Positions 1 through 8,179 of a DNA stretch of 64,000 nt are shown here, piece after piece. The stretch is from Chitinophaga qingshengii (GTDB taxonomy: Bacteria > Bacteroidota > Bacteroidia > Chitinophagales > Chitinophagaceae). A program made the translations under genes and the position numbers. The stretch lies in NCBI RefSeq assembly GCF_014529935.1, contig NZ_JACVFC010000001.1, forward strand, positions 124,001 through 188,000, given 5' to 3'. The notes beneath the pieces are model-generated. The model worked only from the letters and a program-made list of their open reading frames with translations, was not told the origin of the DNA and did not search any database. Every line of letters begins with the position of its first letter. Position 1 is the first letter of the stretch.

Positions 1-206
1 GGGACTTCTTTCGAAACAGCGAGTTAGACATTGGCTTCGGAATTACGTTTTAGTGTAAGGTAGTCGTTAAAATAAAAAATCTTTCCCAGTACCGGCGGCC
101 GGGAAAATGAATATAGGATTATTATATTACAAAATAATCAATTATTCATTTTTGTTCCCTCCGGTCCTGAGAAAGACGCGAATATAATGCGATTTTACAA
201 ATAAAG
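1..206. other. Intergenic region at window edge
   Basis: I see no supportable gene here. The stretch is A/T rich and holds a short G/C-rich patch near 87-107. Only very short ORFs occur (the longest plus-strand one starts at 108 and has 26 codons), with no recognisable product. It lies downstream of the minus-strand polyprenyl synthase gene, so it may contain the 3' end of that transcript, but I see no clear hairpin followed by a U-run. Confidence 0.5.
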
Positions 207-1178
207 TTACTGCTGGCGGTTTAACAGGAAGTCAGCCAGCTCCATCAGCGGCTTTTTACGGGCCGATAACACGGCAATATCTTCCAGACGGGCAAAGGCC
301 TGTTGCTGGAAACGTTCCTTCTCTTTCTCTGCCCACGCATCCGCTTTACAACTATGGAAAATATCCAGCACACGGGCTATTTTATCGTCCGGGTTGGTGG
401 CCAGCAACGTTTTGAGTTCTGCTTTCTGTGCAGCATTGCAAAGCTCAAAAGCTTTCAACAGCAGGAATGTTTTTTTATTGACCAGGATGTCTCCGCCTTG
501 TTGTTTACCGAATTTATCCGGGTCGCCGAAAGCATCCAGGAAATCGTCCTGAATCTGGAAAGCGATCCCGATATTTTTACCAAAGGCGTACATATGTTCC
601 TGGTTGCCGTCGCTGCCGCCGCCGATGATAGCGCCCAGCTGAAGGCTGGCAGCCAGCAACACGGAGGTTTTGAGACCAATCATATGCACGTAATCGTCGT
701 ATTGTACCTGCTCGGGGTCCATCTGTTCAAAGTCCATGTCTATCTGCTGACCTTCACAAACTTCCCTGGCTGCTTTGTTGAACACGTTGATGATACGCTG
801 TTTGTATTTGGACTGTACCTTGTTCAGCATATCATACACGTTGATCAGCATCACATCGCCGGCCAGGATAGCGGCAGGTTCGCCGTAAATCATATGTACC
901 GTCTGATGTCCGCGCCGGATGGGCGCTTTGTCCATGATATCGTCATGGATGAGGGTAAAGTTATGGAACAATTCTACCGCGTTGCCCACCTGAAAGGCAT
1001 CCGGATGCAGGTCGTCAAACAGTTCGTTTCCCATCAGGCACAGCACCGGGCGGATACGTTTACCGCCGATCTGCAGAATATGGGACGCTGCATTATACAA
1101 ACGTTTAGGTTCTTCCGGAAAATGCCATTGATCAAACTGCTGGCTGAACTGCGCTATTAACTCTTTAAATGAATGCAT
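207..1178 (-). CDS. Polyprenyl (farnesyl/geranylgeranyl) diphosphate synthase
   Basis: A cytoplasmic trans-isoprenyl diphosphate synthase of 323 residues, the usual length. It condenses isopentenyl diphosphate onto an allylic diphosphate. Visible motifs are GGKRIRP at 38-44, the first aspartate-rich motif DDIMD at 79-83 followed by RRG, GQQIDMDFE near 143-151, and the second aspartate-rich motif QIQDDFLD at 208-215; the two DDxxD motifs bind the Mg-diphosphates. F74 and T75, just before the first motif, influence chain length in this family, but I cannot assign C15 or C20 with confidence. It is the last gene of a minus-strand operon, 44 bases downstream of rnr. The product probably feeds quinone, carotenoid or undecaprenyl synthesis. 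Confidence 0.93.
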   Translation of the reverse strand: MHSFKELIAQFSQQFDQWHFPEEPKRLYNAASHILQIGGKRIRPVLCLMGNELFDDLHPDAFQVGNAVELFHNFTLIHDDIMDKAPIRRGHQTVHMIYGEPAAILAGDVMLINVYDMLNKVQSKYKQRIINVFNKAAREVCEGQQIDMDFEQMDPEQVQYDDYVHMIGLKTSVLLAASLQLGAIIGGGSDGNQEHMYAFGKNIGIAFQIQDDFLDAFGDPDKFGKQQGGDILVNKKTFLLLKAFELCNAAQKAELKTLLATNPDDKIARVLDIFHSCKADAWAEKEKERFQQQAFARLEDIAVLSARKKPLMELADFLLNRQQ

Positions 1179-1197
1179 CTCAAATAGACGGTGGTTT

Positions 1198-1232
1198 GTT
1201 ATTTGGTTATTTTTTTATTTGTTTATTTTTTG
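1198..1232. repeat. Octamer-period A/T element between rnr and polyprenyl synthase
   Basis: Four consecutive 8-base units beginning ATTT can be read from 1201 to 1232 (ATTTGGTT, ATTTTTTT, ATTTGTTT, ATTTTTTG). The last unit runs over the rnr stop codon at 1223-1225. The same 8-base rhythm occurs at several unrelated junctions in this window. No inverted arm is present here. Confidence 0.45.
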
Positions 1233-4195
1233 GGCTTCTTTTTAGCAGCGGCTTTTTTGGCCGGTGCTTTAACCGCTGGTTTCGCAGCCGCTTTCTTAGC
1301 CGGTGCTTTTGCTACAGCCGCCTTTTTAGCCGGCGCCTTCACAGCCGCTTTTTTAGCGGGTGCTTTCACTGCAGACTTCTTAGCAGGTGCTTTTACCGCC
1401 GCTTTCTTCGCTGGCGCTACCGTTGCTTTTTTAGCAGCCGCCTTTTTTGCCGGCGCGGCCGCCGCTTTTTTCGGTGTTGCCTTTTTAGCGGTAGCCCTGG
1501 TAGCTGCCGGTTTGGTGGCTTTAGCCTTCGTTGCCGGCGTCTCCTTTTTAGCGACCGCCTTGGTAACAACCACTTTAGCGGGCTTGGCCTTCGTCACAGG
1601 TACTTCCTTCACCGCTTCCTGTTTAGTGGTCTTTTTAGCCGCAGGCTTGGCAGCAGTCGCTTTGGCAGCTTTTGTGGCAGCAGCCGGTACAGTTTTCTCC
1701 GTTTCAGGCTTAGCGGCTTTCTTAGCGGAATCCTTAACAGCTGCGGCTTTTTTCGTTTCAGCAGGTGCTGCTTTTTTGATTTCCTTTTCAGTCGCTGCTT
1801 TCGCTGCTTTTTTACCGGAAGCTTTTGCAGCCGGTACAGTTTCCACGGGTGTTTTTATTTTTTCGGGAGATGTTGAAGCGACTTTCGTTGCTTCAGCTTC
1901 CGGGGCTGGCGACGCTACTGCAGCAGCCTGGACAGCTTTGTCACTTCCTGGTTTTTTCCCGGTTTTCTTTTTCTTAGCCGGTGCCGGTTCTGTTACAGCA
2001 GGCGGTGCAGCCGTAATCAGATCTACGACATGCGTTTGTGTGATCACCTGATCTACTACCGGTTCGGGTGGCGTTTCCAGGGATATGGGAGGAGCAGATA
2101 CAGCCGGCTTAAACGGTTGTTTTTCCCTTGGCTGCCAGGGCTGCTGACCATGTTTCTGTTTTTTCTTTTTGCGGTCACGGTCACGGTTGCGGCCCTCCCT
2201 GCGATCTTCGCGCTGACCAGGCCTGAACTCGCGGCCGGCTGCGGTAGCCAGTTCTCCGTCCAGGTCATAATCCAGCTGGCGTTTGGCCAGGTTGGCGGCC
2301 ACCACGCGGATGGTCACTTTTTCACCGATGCGGAAACGGCGGCCGGAGGCTTGCCCTACCAGCGCATATTCTGCTTCGTTGAAGGCAAACTCTTCTTTGC
2401 GGTTGAGGTTATGCACGCTCACAAGGCCTTCGCATTTGGTATCCACGGTTTCTACCCAGAAACCAAAATGCGCCACACCGCTGATCACGCCTTCAAAAGT
2501 GTGACCAATATACTGTTGCATGTACTCTACCTGCTTGTATTTATTGGCAGCACGCTCCGCCTCCATGGCTTTGCGTTCCATTTCTGAATCGTGTTTGCAT
2601 TTAGACTCCATCTGTTTATCCGGATGGATCTCATTGGCCAGGCATTCCGCTACCACCCGGTGAACGAGTACATCGGGGTAACGGCGTATAGGCGAGGTAA
2701 AGTGACAGTAGTCTTCAAAGCCCAATCCATAGTGACCCACGTTTTGCACCGTATATATTGCTTTTGCCATGGTACGGATGCCCAGTGTTTCCAGCACATG
2801 CTGTTCCGGTTTACCCTGTACCAGCTGCAGCATCTTGTTAAAGGAGCGGGCAATGTTTTCCGGTGAACTGGTATCGAACTTATAGCCGAATTTACCGGCA
2901 AAAGCGGCAAACACCTTCAGTTTATCCGGATCCGGCGTATCATGCACCCGGTACGGGAAAGGCACCGGTTGTTTATTGACTTTGATTTTGGACACATAGG
3001 TAGCCACAGTCCTGTTGGCCAGCAGCATGAACTCTTCGATCAGCTGGTGTGCTTCCTTACTTTCTTTCACCACAATACCAATCGGTTTGCCGGTTTCATC
3101 TAGTTTGAAGCGTACTTCCTGGGAAGAGAAGTTAATGGCGCCCTGTGCAAAACGTTGCTGACGCAGCGTTTGGGCTATTTTATTCAGCAGCAGGATTTCG
3201 TTTTCATAAGGTCCTTCCTTCGTTTCAATTACCTCCTGTGCATCCTCGTAGGTGAAGCGATGGTCGGAATGGATCACCGTCCGCCCGATCCAGTAGTGCT
3301 TCACCTCTCCTTTTTCGTTCATCTGGAAGATGGCGGAGAAAGTCAGTTTGTCTTCATGCGGGCGCAGGGAACACAGTTCGTTGGAGATTTTCTCCGGCAG
3401 CATGGGCAGTACGCGGTCTGGCAGGTATACAGAGGTAGCACGTTTAGACGCTTCCTTGTCCAGTTCTGTTCCGGGTACCACGTAGTGGCTTACGTCAGCG
3501 ATATGTACCCCGATCTCATAAAGACCGTTTTTCAACGTCCGGATAGAGATGGCGTCATCGAAGTCTTTGGCGTCGATGGGGTCTATGGTGAAGGTGAGGA
3601 TGTTTCTGCAATCTTTACGTTTCCGTACTTCCGTGTCCGTTATCTCCTCTTTCAGTTCGGTCAGTTCCGTCATTACTTCCGTGGGGAAGTTGAGCGGGAA
3701 GCCGGCTTCGATAAGGATTTCCTTCATAGCCAGGTCGTTGGTATCGCTGGCATCGAGGACTTCAATCACTTCTCCCACGGGTTTACGGGTTTTTTCACCC
3801 CAGGCCACCACTTTCACCACGGCTTTATCGCCGTTTTTGCCTCCGTTCAGGGAGTTGGCGGGGATATAGATATCCGGCATAAACATACCCTTTTCCGTGA
3901 TCAGGAAGCCGAAGCTTTTGCTGACCTGCAGGGTGCCGGTAAATTCAGTTTTATTGCGTTTAAGGATGTCCGTTATGATGCCTTCCTGGCGGCCATCACC
4001 ATGGGCATGTTTGATAACGTCTACCAGGACTTCATCTTTATCCAGTGCAGTGTGCAGGTTTTTCTGCTTTACCATGATGTCTCTGGCGAGGCCCGGTACA
4101 ATCACGAAGGCCATTCCTGACCTTGTCAATTCCACGATGCCTTTGAAGGTTTTCTTCTGGCCGGGGTTCTTTTTATCTTTCTTTTTCTTACTCAT
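1223..4195 (-). CDS. rnr: Ribonuclease R with long Lys/Ala-rich C-terminal tail
   Basis: A 3'-5' exoribonuclease of the RNB family that degrades structured RNA processively. An OB/cold-shock region covers about residues 15-145. The RNB catalytic centre DPIDAKDFDDA starts at D205; D205, D211, D213 and D214 match the spacing of the known metal-binding aspartates. An S1 domain lies near 585-665 (EGVISGVAHFGFWVET). The family is usually 700-830 residues; this protein has 990. The extra 320 residues from about 670 onward begin with RDRDRKKKKQKH and end in many AKKAA and APAKKAAVK units resembling histone H1-like tails. Extension by C-terminal basic tails is known in RNase R, but this one is very long. 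The gene lies 14 bases after lpxK in an operon. Confidence 0.95.
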   Translation of the reverse strand: MSKKKKDKKNPGQKKTFKGIVELTRSGMAFVIVPGLARDIMVKQKNLHTALDKDEVLVDVIKHAHGDGRQEGIITDILKRNKTEFTGTLQVSKSFGFLITEKGMFMPDIYIPANSLNGGKNGDKAVVKVVAWGEKTRKPVGEVIEVLDASDTNDLAMKEILIEAGFPLNFPTEVMTELTELKEEITDTEVRKRKDCRNILTFTIDPIDAKDFDDAISIRTLKNGLYEIGVHIADVSHYVVPGTELDKEASKRATSVYLPDRVLPMLPEKISNELCSLRPHEDKLTFSAIFQMNEKGEVKHYWIGRTVIHSDHRFTYEDAQEVIETKEGPYENEILLLNKIAQTLRQQRFAQGAINFSSQEVRFKLDETGKPIGIVVKESKEAHQLIEEFMLLANRTVATYVSKIKVNKQPVPFPYRVHDTPDPDKLKVFAAFAGKFGYKFDTSSPENIARSFNKMLQLVQGKPEQHVLETLGIRTMAKAIYTVQNVGHYGLGFEDYCHFTSPIRRYPDVLVHRVVAECLANEIHPDKQMESKCKHDSEMERKAMEAERAANKYKQVEYMQQYIGHTFEGVISGVAHFGFWVETVDTKCEGLVSVHNLNRKEEFAFNEAEYALVGQASGRRFRIGEKVTIRVVAANLAKRQLDYDLDGELATAAGREFRPGQREDRREGRNRDRDRKKKKQKHGQQPWQPREKQPFKPAVSAPPISLETPPEPVVDQVITQTHVVDLITAAPPAVTEPAPAKKKKTGKKPGSDKAVQAAAVASPAPEAEATKVASTSPEKIKTPVETVPAAKASGKKAAKAATEKEIKKAAPAETKKAAAVKDSAKKAAKPETEKTVPAAATKAAKATAAKPAAKKTTKQEAVKEVPVTKAKPAKVVVTKAVAKKETPATKAKATKPAATRATAKKATPKKAAAAPAKKAAAKKATVAPAKKAAVKAPAKKSAVKAPAKKAAVKAPAKKAAVAKAPAKKAAAKPAVKAPAKKAAAKKKPKK
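1226..1500 (-). repeat. In-gene tandem repeat encoding AKKAA/APAKKAAVK units
   Basis: The 3' end of rnr is a degenerate tandem repeat with units of roughly 21-30 bases, which on the minus strand encode APAKKAAVK, APAKKSAVK and similar variants. Seven or more units are recognisable. Such arrays expand and contract by slippage, so the tail length probably varies between strains. Confidence 0.8.
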
Positions 4196-4209
4196 GTTTG
4201 GTTGTAGTC

Positions 4210-5289
4210 TTATTGACCGAAGGCCGGCAACTGCCGGACCACATAGTCAAAAATAAAGTTATTAAATGATTCCGCTTCTCCGAAGAGGAACGAAATTTCC
4301 ACTGGCATAACAGCAATTTGCAGGTTTTGTTCTGCCAGGTCTTTTTGAAGGAGATGCAGCCTTACGGCGTCTTTTTCGGTGGTGATGACCATTTTATCGG
4401 TTCCCGCCATGTCCTCTCTTTCTTTTTTGATTTTCGCGATATCTTTTTCTGAATAGTAATAATGATCAGGGAAAGCCAGCAGGTATACCTGCCGGAACTG
4501 TTGTTGCAACTTCTCCAGCAAAGGTTCCGGCCGCGCGATGCCGCAGGCGAGCAACACCGTAGCCGATGCAGGAACATTCACTGGCTGCCGCGTTGTCATA
4601 TCAAATAATGCGCCGTACTGCAAGGTAGTAAAAAACAACCGCTGACCGGGCAACGGGTTAATTTCTTTTTCCAGTGCTGCCTTTTCCGCCAGGCTCATAT
4701 CCGGCGGGCACTTGGATACAATGATACAGTTGGCCCGTTTATAACCGCTGCGGTCTTCCCGCAAACGGCCGAAAGGTACCACATGGTCGCGGGTAAACAG
4801 CCGGCTGTATTCCGTAATCATGATGTTCATGCCAGGTTTAACAGACCGGTGCTGGAAAGCGTCATCCAGCAGGATCACCTGGGTACCCGGTTCATCTCCC
4901 AGCAACTGAGGGATGGCCAGCATACGTTCCTCTCCCACACACACTTTGATATCGGGGTATTTGGCGTGAAACTGCATGGGTTCATCGCCTATATCTGAAG
5001 CGGTGCTGTGTTCATCAGCCAGGATATAACCGCTGGTACGGCGGTTGTAGCCCCTGCTCAGGGTGGCAACGCTGAACTGGTCTTTCAGCAGGCGTATCAG
5101 GTATTCTACATGCGGGGTTTTACCGGTGCCCCCTACTGAGAGGTTGCCACAGGCAATCACCGGCAGGTCAAACTCCACGGCCGTCAGCAGGCCTTTATCA
5201 TAAAAACGGTTGCGGACCCACATCACGAGGCCGTACAGCAGGGAGAAGGGATATAAAAGTATTTTCAGGTAACTCAGTAGTTTCAGCAC
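4210..5289 (-). CDS. lpxK: Tetraacyldisaccharide 4'-kinase (LpxK)
   Basis: An inner-membrane-associated kinase that phosphorylates the 4' position of tetraacyldisaccharide-1-phosphate to give lipid IVA in lipid A synthesis. It has 359 residues, the usual length. A hydrophobic N-terminal segment (about 5-25) is followed by the P-loop GNLSVGGTGKT at 48-58 and the family signature LSRGYNRRTSGY near 80-91. ILLDDAFQHR, also typical of LpxK, lies at about 135-144. The start overlaps the stop of the upstream cyclo-ligase gene by 7 bases, so the two are translationally coupled. This is a housekeeping gene of Gram-negative bacteria. Confidence 0.95.
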   Translation of the reverse strand: MLKLLSYLKILLYPFSLLYGLVMWVRNRFYDKGLLTAVEFDLPVIACGNLSVGGTGKTPHVEYLIRLLKDQFSVATLSRGYNRRTSGYILADEHSTASDIGDEPMQFHAKYPDIKVCVGEERMLAIPQLLGDEPGTQVILLDDAFQHRSVKPGMNIMITEYSRLFTRDHVVPFGRLREDRSGYKRANCIIVSKCPPDMSLAEKAALEKEINPLPGQRLFFTTLQYGALFDMTTRQPVNVPASATVLLACGIARPEPLLEKLQQQFRQVYLLAFPDHYYYSEKDIAKIKKEREDMAGTDKMVITTEKDAVRLHLLQKDLAEQNLQIAVMPVEISFLFGEAESFNNFIFDYVVRQLPAFGQ

Positions 5290-5873
5290 TGCCAGGGTTG
5301 TTTAAAATGATAAATAAGGTCAGGTGTTACCACCGTCTGCAGCGGCACGTCCCGTTCATCAGCATCCGTGATCCCGTCAATGGGGCCGAAGAGTGACAGT
5401 CCTACCGTACGTACATCGGGGCGACACTGATGGAGGAAGCGGTCATACATCCCTTTGCCGTAACCTACACGCTGGCCTTGCCGGTCGAAAGCCAGCATAG
5501 GCACCATCACCAGGTCGATGGATGCGGGATCGACGGGTTCCCCGTTTTCCGGCTCAGGGATACCAAAGCGGTTTTTTACCAGTACGGTATCCGTATACCA
5601 GGCATAGTGGTCCATGGCGGCAGTTTTCATGTCTGACCGGGACAGCACCAGCACTATCTCCGGGTGTTGCTGCCGTAGCCAGTGGGCCAGTGGCCACGTG
5701 TCGACCTCCTTTTTTTCAGAGATGGGCAGGAAAAGATGCAGGTAACGCACTCCCTGGTAATCCAGCTGGCGGGCATTGGCCAGCAGCCGTTCGTTGAGGT
5801 CTGCCGCCATCGCTGCGGAGAGGTTCAGGCGCTGCTCCAGGAAGTGTTTTCGTATATCCTTTTTGGTGATCAT
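5283..5873 (-). CDS. 5-formyltetrahydrofolate cyclo-ligase
   Basis: Cytoplasmic ATP-dependent enzyme that converts 5-formyl-THF to 5,10-methenyl-THF, returning the inhibitory storage folate to the one-carbon pool. It has 196 residues, typical for the family. Basic N-terminal residues (KKDIRKHFLEQR) match the usual start, and the signature GYGKGMYDRFL near 135-147 forms the folate/phosphate site. The start overlaps the bioD stop by 4 bases (ATGA type) and the end overlaps lpxK by 7 bases. The gene is therefore in the middle of a tightly coupled operon of otherwise unrelated cofactor and envelope genes. Confidence 0.93.
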   Translation of the reverse strand: MITKKDIRKHFLEQRLNLSAAMAADLNERLLANARQLDYQGVRYLHLFLPISEKKEVDTWPLAHWLRQQHPEIVLVLSRSDMKTAAMDHYAWYTDTVLVKNRFGIPEPENGEPVDPASIDLVMVPMLAFDRQGQRVGYGKGMYDRFLHQCRPDVRTVGLSLFGPIDGITDADERDVPLQTVVTPDLIYHFKQPWQC

Positions 5874-6511
5874 GCCAGTAACGCCTTTAAGGGAGCTGAC
5901 AAAAGTTGTGCCTGTTGCCTTACAAATGCCATATTGACTTCCCCGGCCTGTGGAATGCGGCCTATACGGGGATATCCGCTCAGACGCACCACATCATCTT
6001 CGTTGGTATGGTAATCTCCGCCAAAGATCCAGCCTATAACGGGTACGCCTGCATGTTGCAGTACCCTGGCGGTAAGCAGGCTGTGGTTAATGCTGCCCAG
6101 GTAGTTTTGTGCGGCGATGATCACGCCGGCGCCAAGGTCGCGCACCAGGTCCAGTGTCAGTATATCGTCGGTGAGCGGTACCAGCAGTCCGCCGGCACCT
6201 TCTATCACCAGCGGGCGGTGAACCGGTTGCAGCTGATTGGCCAGCGTTACGATATAATCGGTGTCGATAGTTATATTTTCCAGGCGGGCAGCCAGGTGGG
6301 GAGAAGCCGGTTCCTTCAATACATAGGCTTCCGGATGGCAGACAGTAACGCCGTTAGACACCAGAGACCCGACGGTGCTGGTGTCTGTTCCTTCTTCAGA
6401 CCCTGACTGTACCGGCTTCCAGTAGTCGGCCTCCAGGGCAGTGGTTACACAGGCGGATACGATGGTTTTCCCTACACCGGTGCCTATACCGGTTATAAAT
6501 ATTCGATTCAT
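5870..6511 (-). CDS. bioD: Dethiobiotin synthetase (BioD)
   Basis: ATP-dependent carboxylation of 7,8-diaminopelargonic acid to dethiobiotin, the penultimate step of biotin synthesis. The Walker A GIGTGVGKT lies at the N-terminus (residues 6-14 from the ATG), followed by the substrate motif KPVQSG and the EGAGGLLVPL motif near 105-114. I chose the ATG at 6509-6511 (MNRIFITG), because the longer reading frame needs a TTG start at 6520 and adds only three residues. No other bio gene is adjacent. It is the first gene of the minus-strand operon. Biotin supply connects it functionally to the carboxylase genes elsewhere in the window (accD, acyl-CoA carboxylase beta), but there is no physical link. 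Confidence 0.94.
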   Translation of the reverse strand: MNRIFITGIGTGVGKTIVSACVTTALEADYWKPVQSGSEEGTDTSTVGSLVSNGVTVCHPEAYVLKEPASPHLAARLENITIDTDYIVTLANQLQPVHRPLVIEGAGGLLVPLTDDILTLDLVRDLGAGVIIAAQNYLGSINHSLLTARVLQHAGVPVIGWIFGGDYHTNEDDVVRLSGYPRIGRIPQAGEVNMAFVRQQAQLLSAPLKALLA

Positions 6512-6816
6512 CAACGGCAAATATAACGGAGGAATTATGAATTATGAATTACGAATTACGAATGGAGGCTGTTTAAATGGGTAGCCGCCGGTTGAAAATG
6601 AAGATTTTAACATTTTATAAAACTTGGAAGATTTTTATCTTTTCACAGCTATTATTAAAAAAAATTCATCTACCTAAAACATTATCAGGAAAATAAAAAG
6701 AAATAACCGGCTTCACACGGTAGCCAGCTAAAGCCTGCTACGGCAAATTAACGGCAGCGACCCGTTTGTTAAGGCTTAATTCGTAATTTACAGTTGTACA
6801 CAACCTCATTCATTTT
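6512..6816. other. Divergent intergenic region with AATTACG heptamer repeats
   Basis: This 305-base gap lies between bioD (minus) and the cystathionine beta-synthase gene (plus), so it must hold promoters for both. At 6533-6562 four 7-base units AATTATG, AATTATG, AATTACG, AATTACG occur in tandem. At 6777-6789 the opposite orientation (TAATTCGTAATTT) appears, so the middle about 215 bases are bracketed by inverted copies of the motif. The middle is A/T rich. I see no gene, and no promoter that fits the phylum consensus well. Confidence 0.55.
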
Positions 6817-8175
6817 ATGAAATACGCAGCAAACATTCTCGAAACGATAGGACATACCCCGCTGGTAAAACTGAACCGCGTAACCGCCTCTCTCCCTTGT
6901 CCCGTGTTCGCCAAAGTGGAGTTTTTTAATCCCGGCAACTCCATTAAAGACCGGATGGCCATTAAAATGGTGGAAGTAGCAGAACAAAAAGGCCTGCTGA
7001 AACCAGGCGGCACCATCATTGAAGGCACTTCCGGCAATACCGGTATGGGCCTGGCCCTGGCAGCGGTGATCAAAGGATACAAATGTATTTTCACCACTAC
7101 CGATAAACAATCCAAGGAAAAAGTGGATATCCTCAAAGCAGTAGGTGCAGAAGTGATTGTCTGCCCCACCAACGTGGAACCTGAAGATCCGCGCTCCTAC
7201 TACTCCGTATCCAAAAGACTGGCTACCGAAATACCCAACTCGTTTTACGTTAATCAATACGACAACCTCGCCAACCGCGATGCCCACTACGAACAAACCG
7301 GTCCTGAAATATGGGAACAGACCGATGGTAAAGTCACCCATCTCGTTGTAGCCACCGGCACCGGCGGCACAGTAACCGGTACCGGTAAATATCTCAAGGA
7401 AAAAAATCCTGCGATCAAAGTATGGGCGATCGATAGCTATGGCTCGTTGCTGAAAAAATATTTTGAAACCGGTGAAATAGATATGAGCGAAGTGTATCCT
7501 TATATCACGGAAGGCATCGGCGAAGATTTTGTACCGCAGAACTATGATATGAGCGTGATTGATGCTTTCACTAAAGTAACCGATAAAGATGGCGCCGTGA
7601 TGGCCCGCCGGATTACCAAAGAAGAAGGCATCTTCGTGGGTTACTCCGCCGGATCGGCTGTAGCAGGGCTGCTCCAGCTAAAAGACACGCTGAAACCCGA
7701 CGATGTGGTAGTAGTGATCTTCCACGACCATGGCAGCCGTTACGTGGGTAAAATTTATAACGACCAATGGATGATGGAGCGCGGTTTCCTCGATGTAAAA
7801 ACCGTGAAGGATATCGTAAATGCCCGCCGGAACATGCCGCTGGTCACCATCGCCGCTGAAGAAAAAGTGAGTGAAGCCATCGCCCGCATGCGTAAATTTG
7901 ATATCGAACATATCCCTGTCACCAAAGGCGGCGACATCGTTGGCGCCGTATCAGAAAGTGGCCTGTTCAACAAACTCATCGACAATCCACACCTGAAAGA
8001 CGCCACTGTACAGGATATCATGCATGCTCCTTTCCCTATGGTCAACCAGGACACGCCGATAGAGAAACTGTCGGTTTACATTAACCGGGAAAACGGTGCT
8101 GTGATGACCAAAGATGAAAGCGGTGATCATCACATCGTTACCAAATACGACATCATTCAGGCCCTGGGCCGTTAG
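6817..8175 (+). CDS. PLP-dependent cystathionine beta-synthase / cysteine synthase family protein with CBS domains
   Basis: Cytoplasmic fold-type II PLP enzyme that condenses serine or an activated serine with homocysteine or sulfide. The PLP lysine is K44 in NPGNSIKDR, the substrate loop is TSGNTG (about 72-77), and the phosphate-binding GTGGTVTGTG is near 184-193. After the catalytic core (1-325) there are two CBS modules (about 335-452: VTIAAEEKVSEAIARMRKFDIEHIPV and a second copy), the arrangement of eukaryotic-type cystathionine beta-synthase without the haem domain. The CBS pair may sense adenosyl ligands. A binding-protein gene follows after 4 bases, suggesting co-transcription. Substrate preference cannot be decided from sequence alone. 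Confidence 0.92.
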   Translation: MKYAANILETIGHTPLVKLNRVTASLPCPVFAKVEFFNPGNSIKDRMAIKMVEVAEQKGLLKPGGTIIEGTSGNTGMGLALAAVIKGYKCIFTTTDKQSKEKVDILKAVGAEVIVCPTNVEPEDPRSYYSVSKRLATEIPNSFYVNQYDNLANRDAHYEQTGPEIWEQTDGKVTHLVVATGTGGTVTGTGKYLKEKNPAIKVWAIDSYGSLLKKYFETGEIDMSEVYPYITEGIGEDFVPQNYDMSVIDAFTKVTDKDGAVMARRITKEEGIFVGYSAGSAVAGLLQLKDTLKPDDVVVVIFHDHGSRYVGKIYNDQWMMERGFLDVKTVKDIVNARRNMPLVTIAAEEKVSEAIARMRKFDIEHIPVTKGGDIVGAVSESGLFNKLIDNPHLKDATVQDIMHAPFPMVNQDTPIEKLSVYINRENGAVMTKDESGDHHIVTKYDIIQALGR

Positions 8176-8179
8176 TAGT

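Noticed and set aside
303..1160. 285-codon plus-strand ORF opposite the polyprenyl synthase gene
   Set aside because: The opposite strand carries an unambiguous enzyme with both DDxxD motifs; the antisense frame shows no domain.
1191..2051. Long plus-strand ORFs (286 and 235 codons) opposite the rnr tail
   Set aside because: They are the antisense reading of the Lys/Ala repeat and give Ala/Phe/Gly or Arg/Cys/Ser low-complexity sequence; no recognisable product.
3155..4120. 321-codon plus-strand ORF opposite rnr
   Set aside because: Shadow of the RNase R catalytic domain; no motif, and composition typical of antisense frames (His/Phe/Gln rich).
6512..6816. Mobile element between the heptamer repeats
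   Set aside because: Bracketed by short inverted motifs but contains no transposase, target duplication or coding sequence; could be a small non-autonomous element, without evidence.
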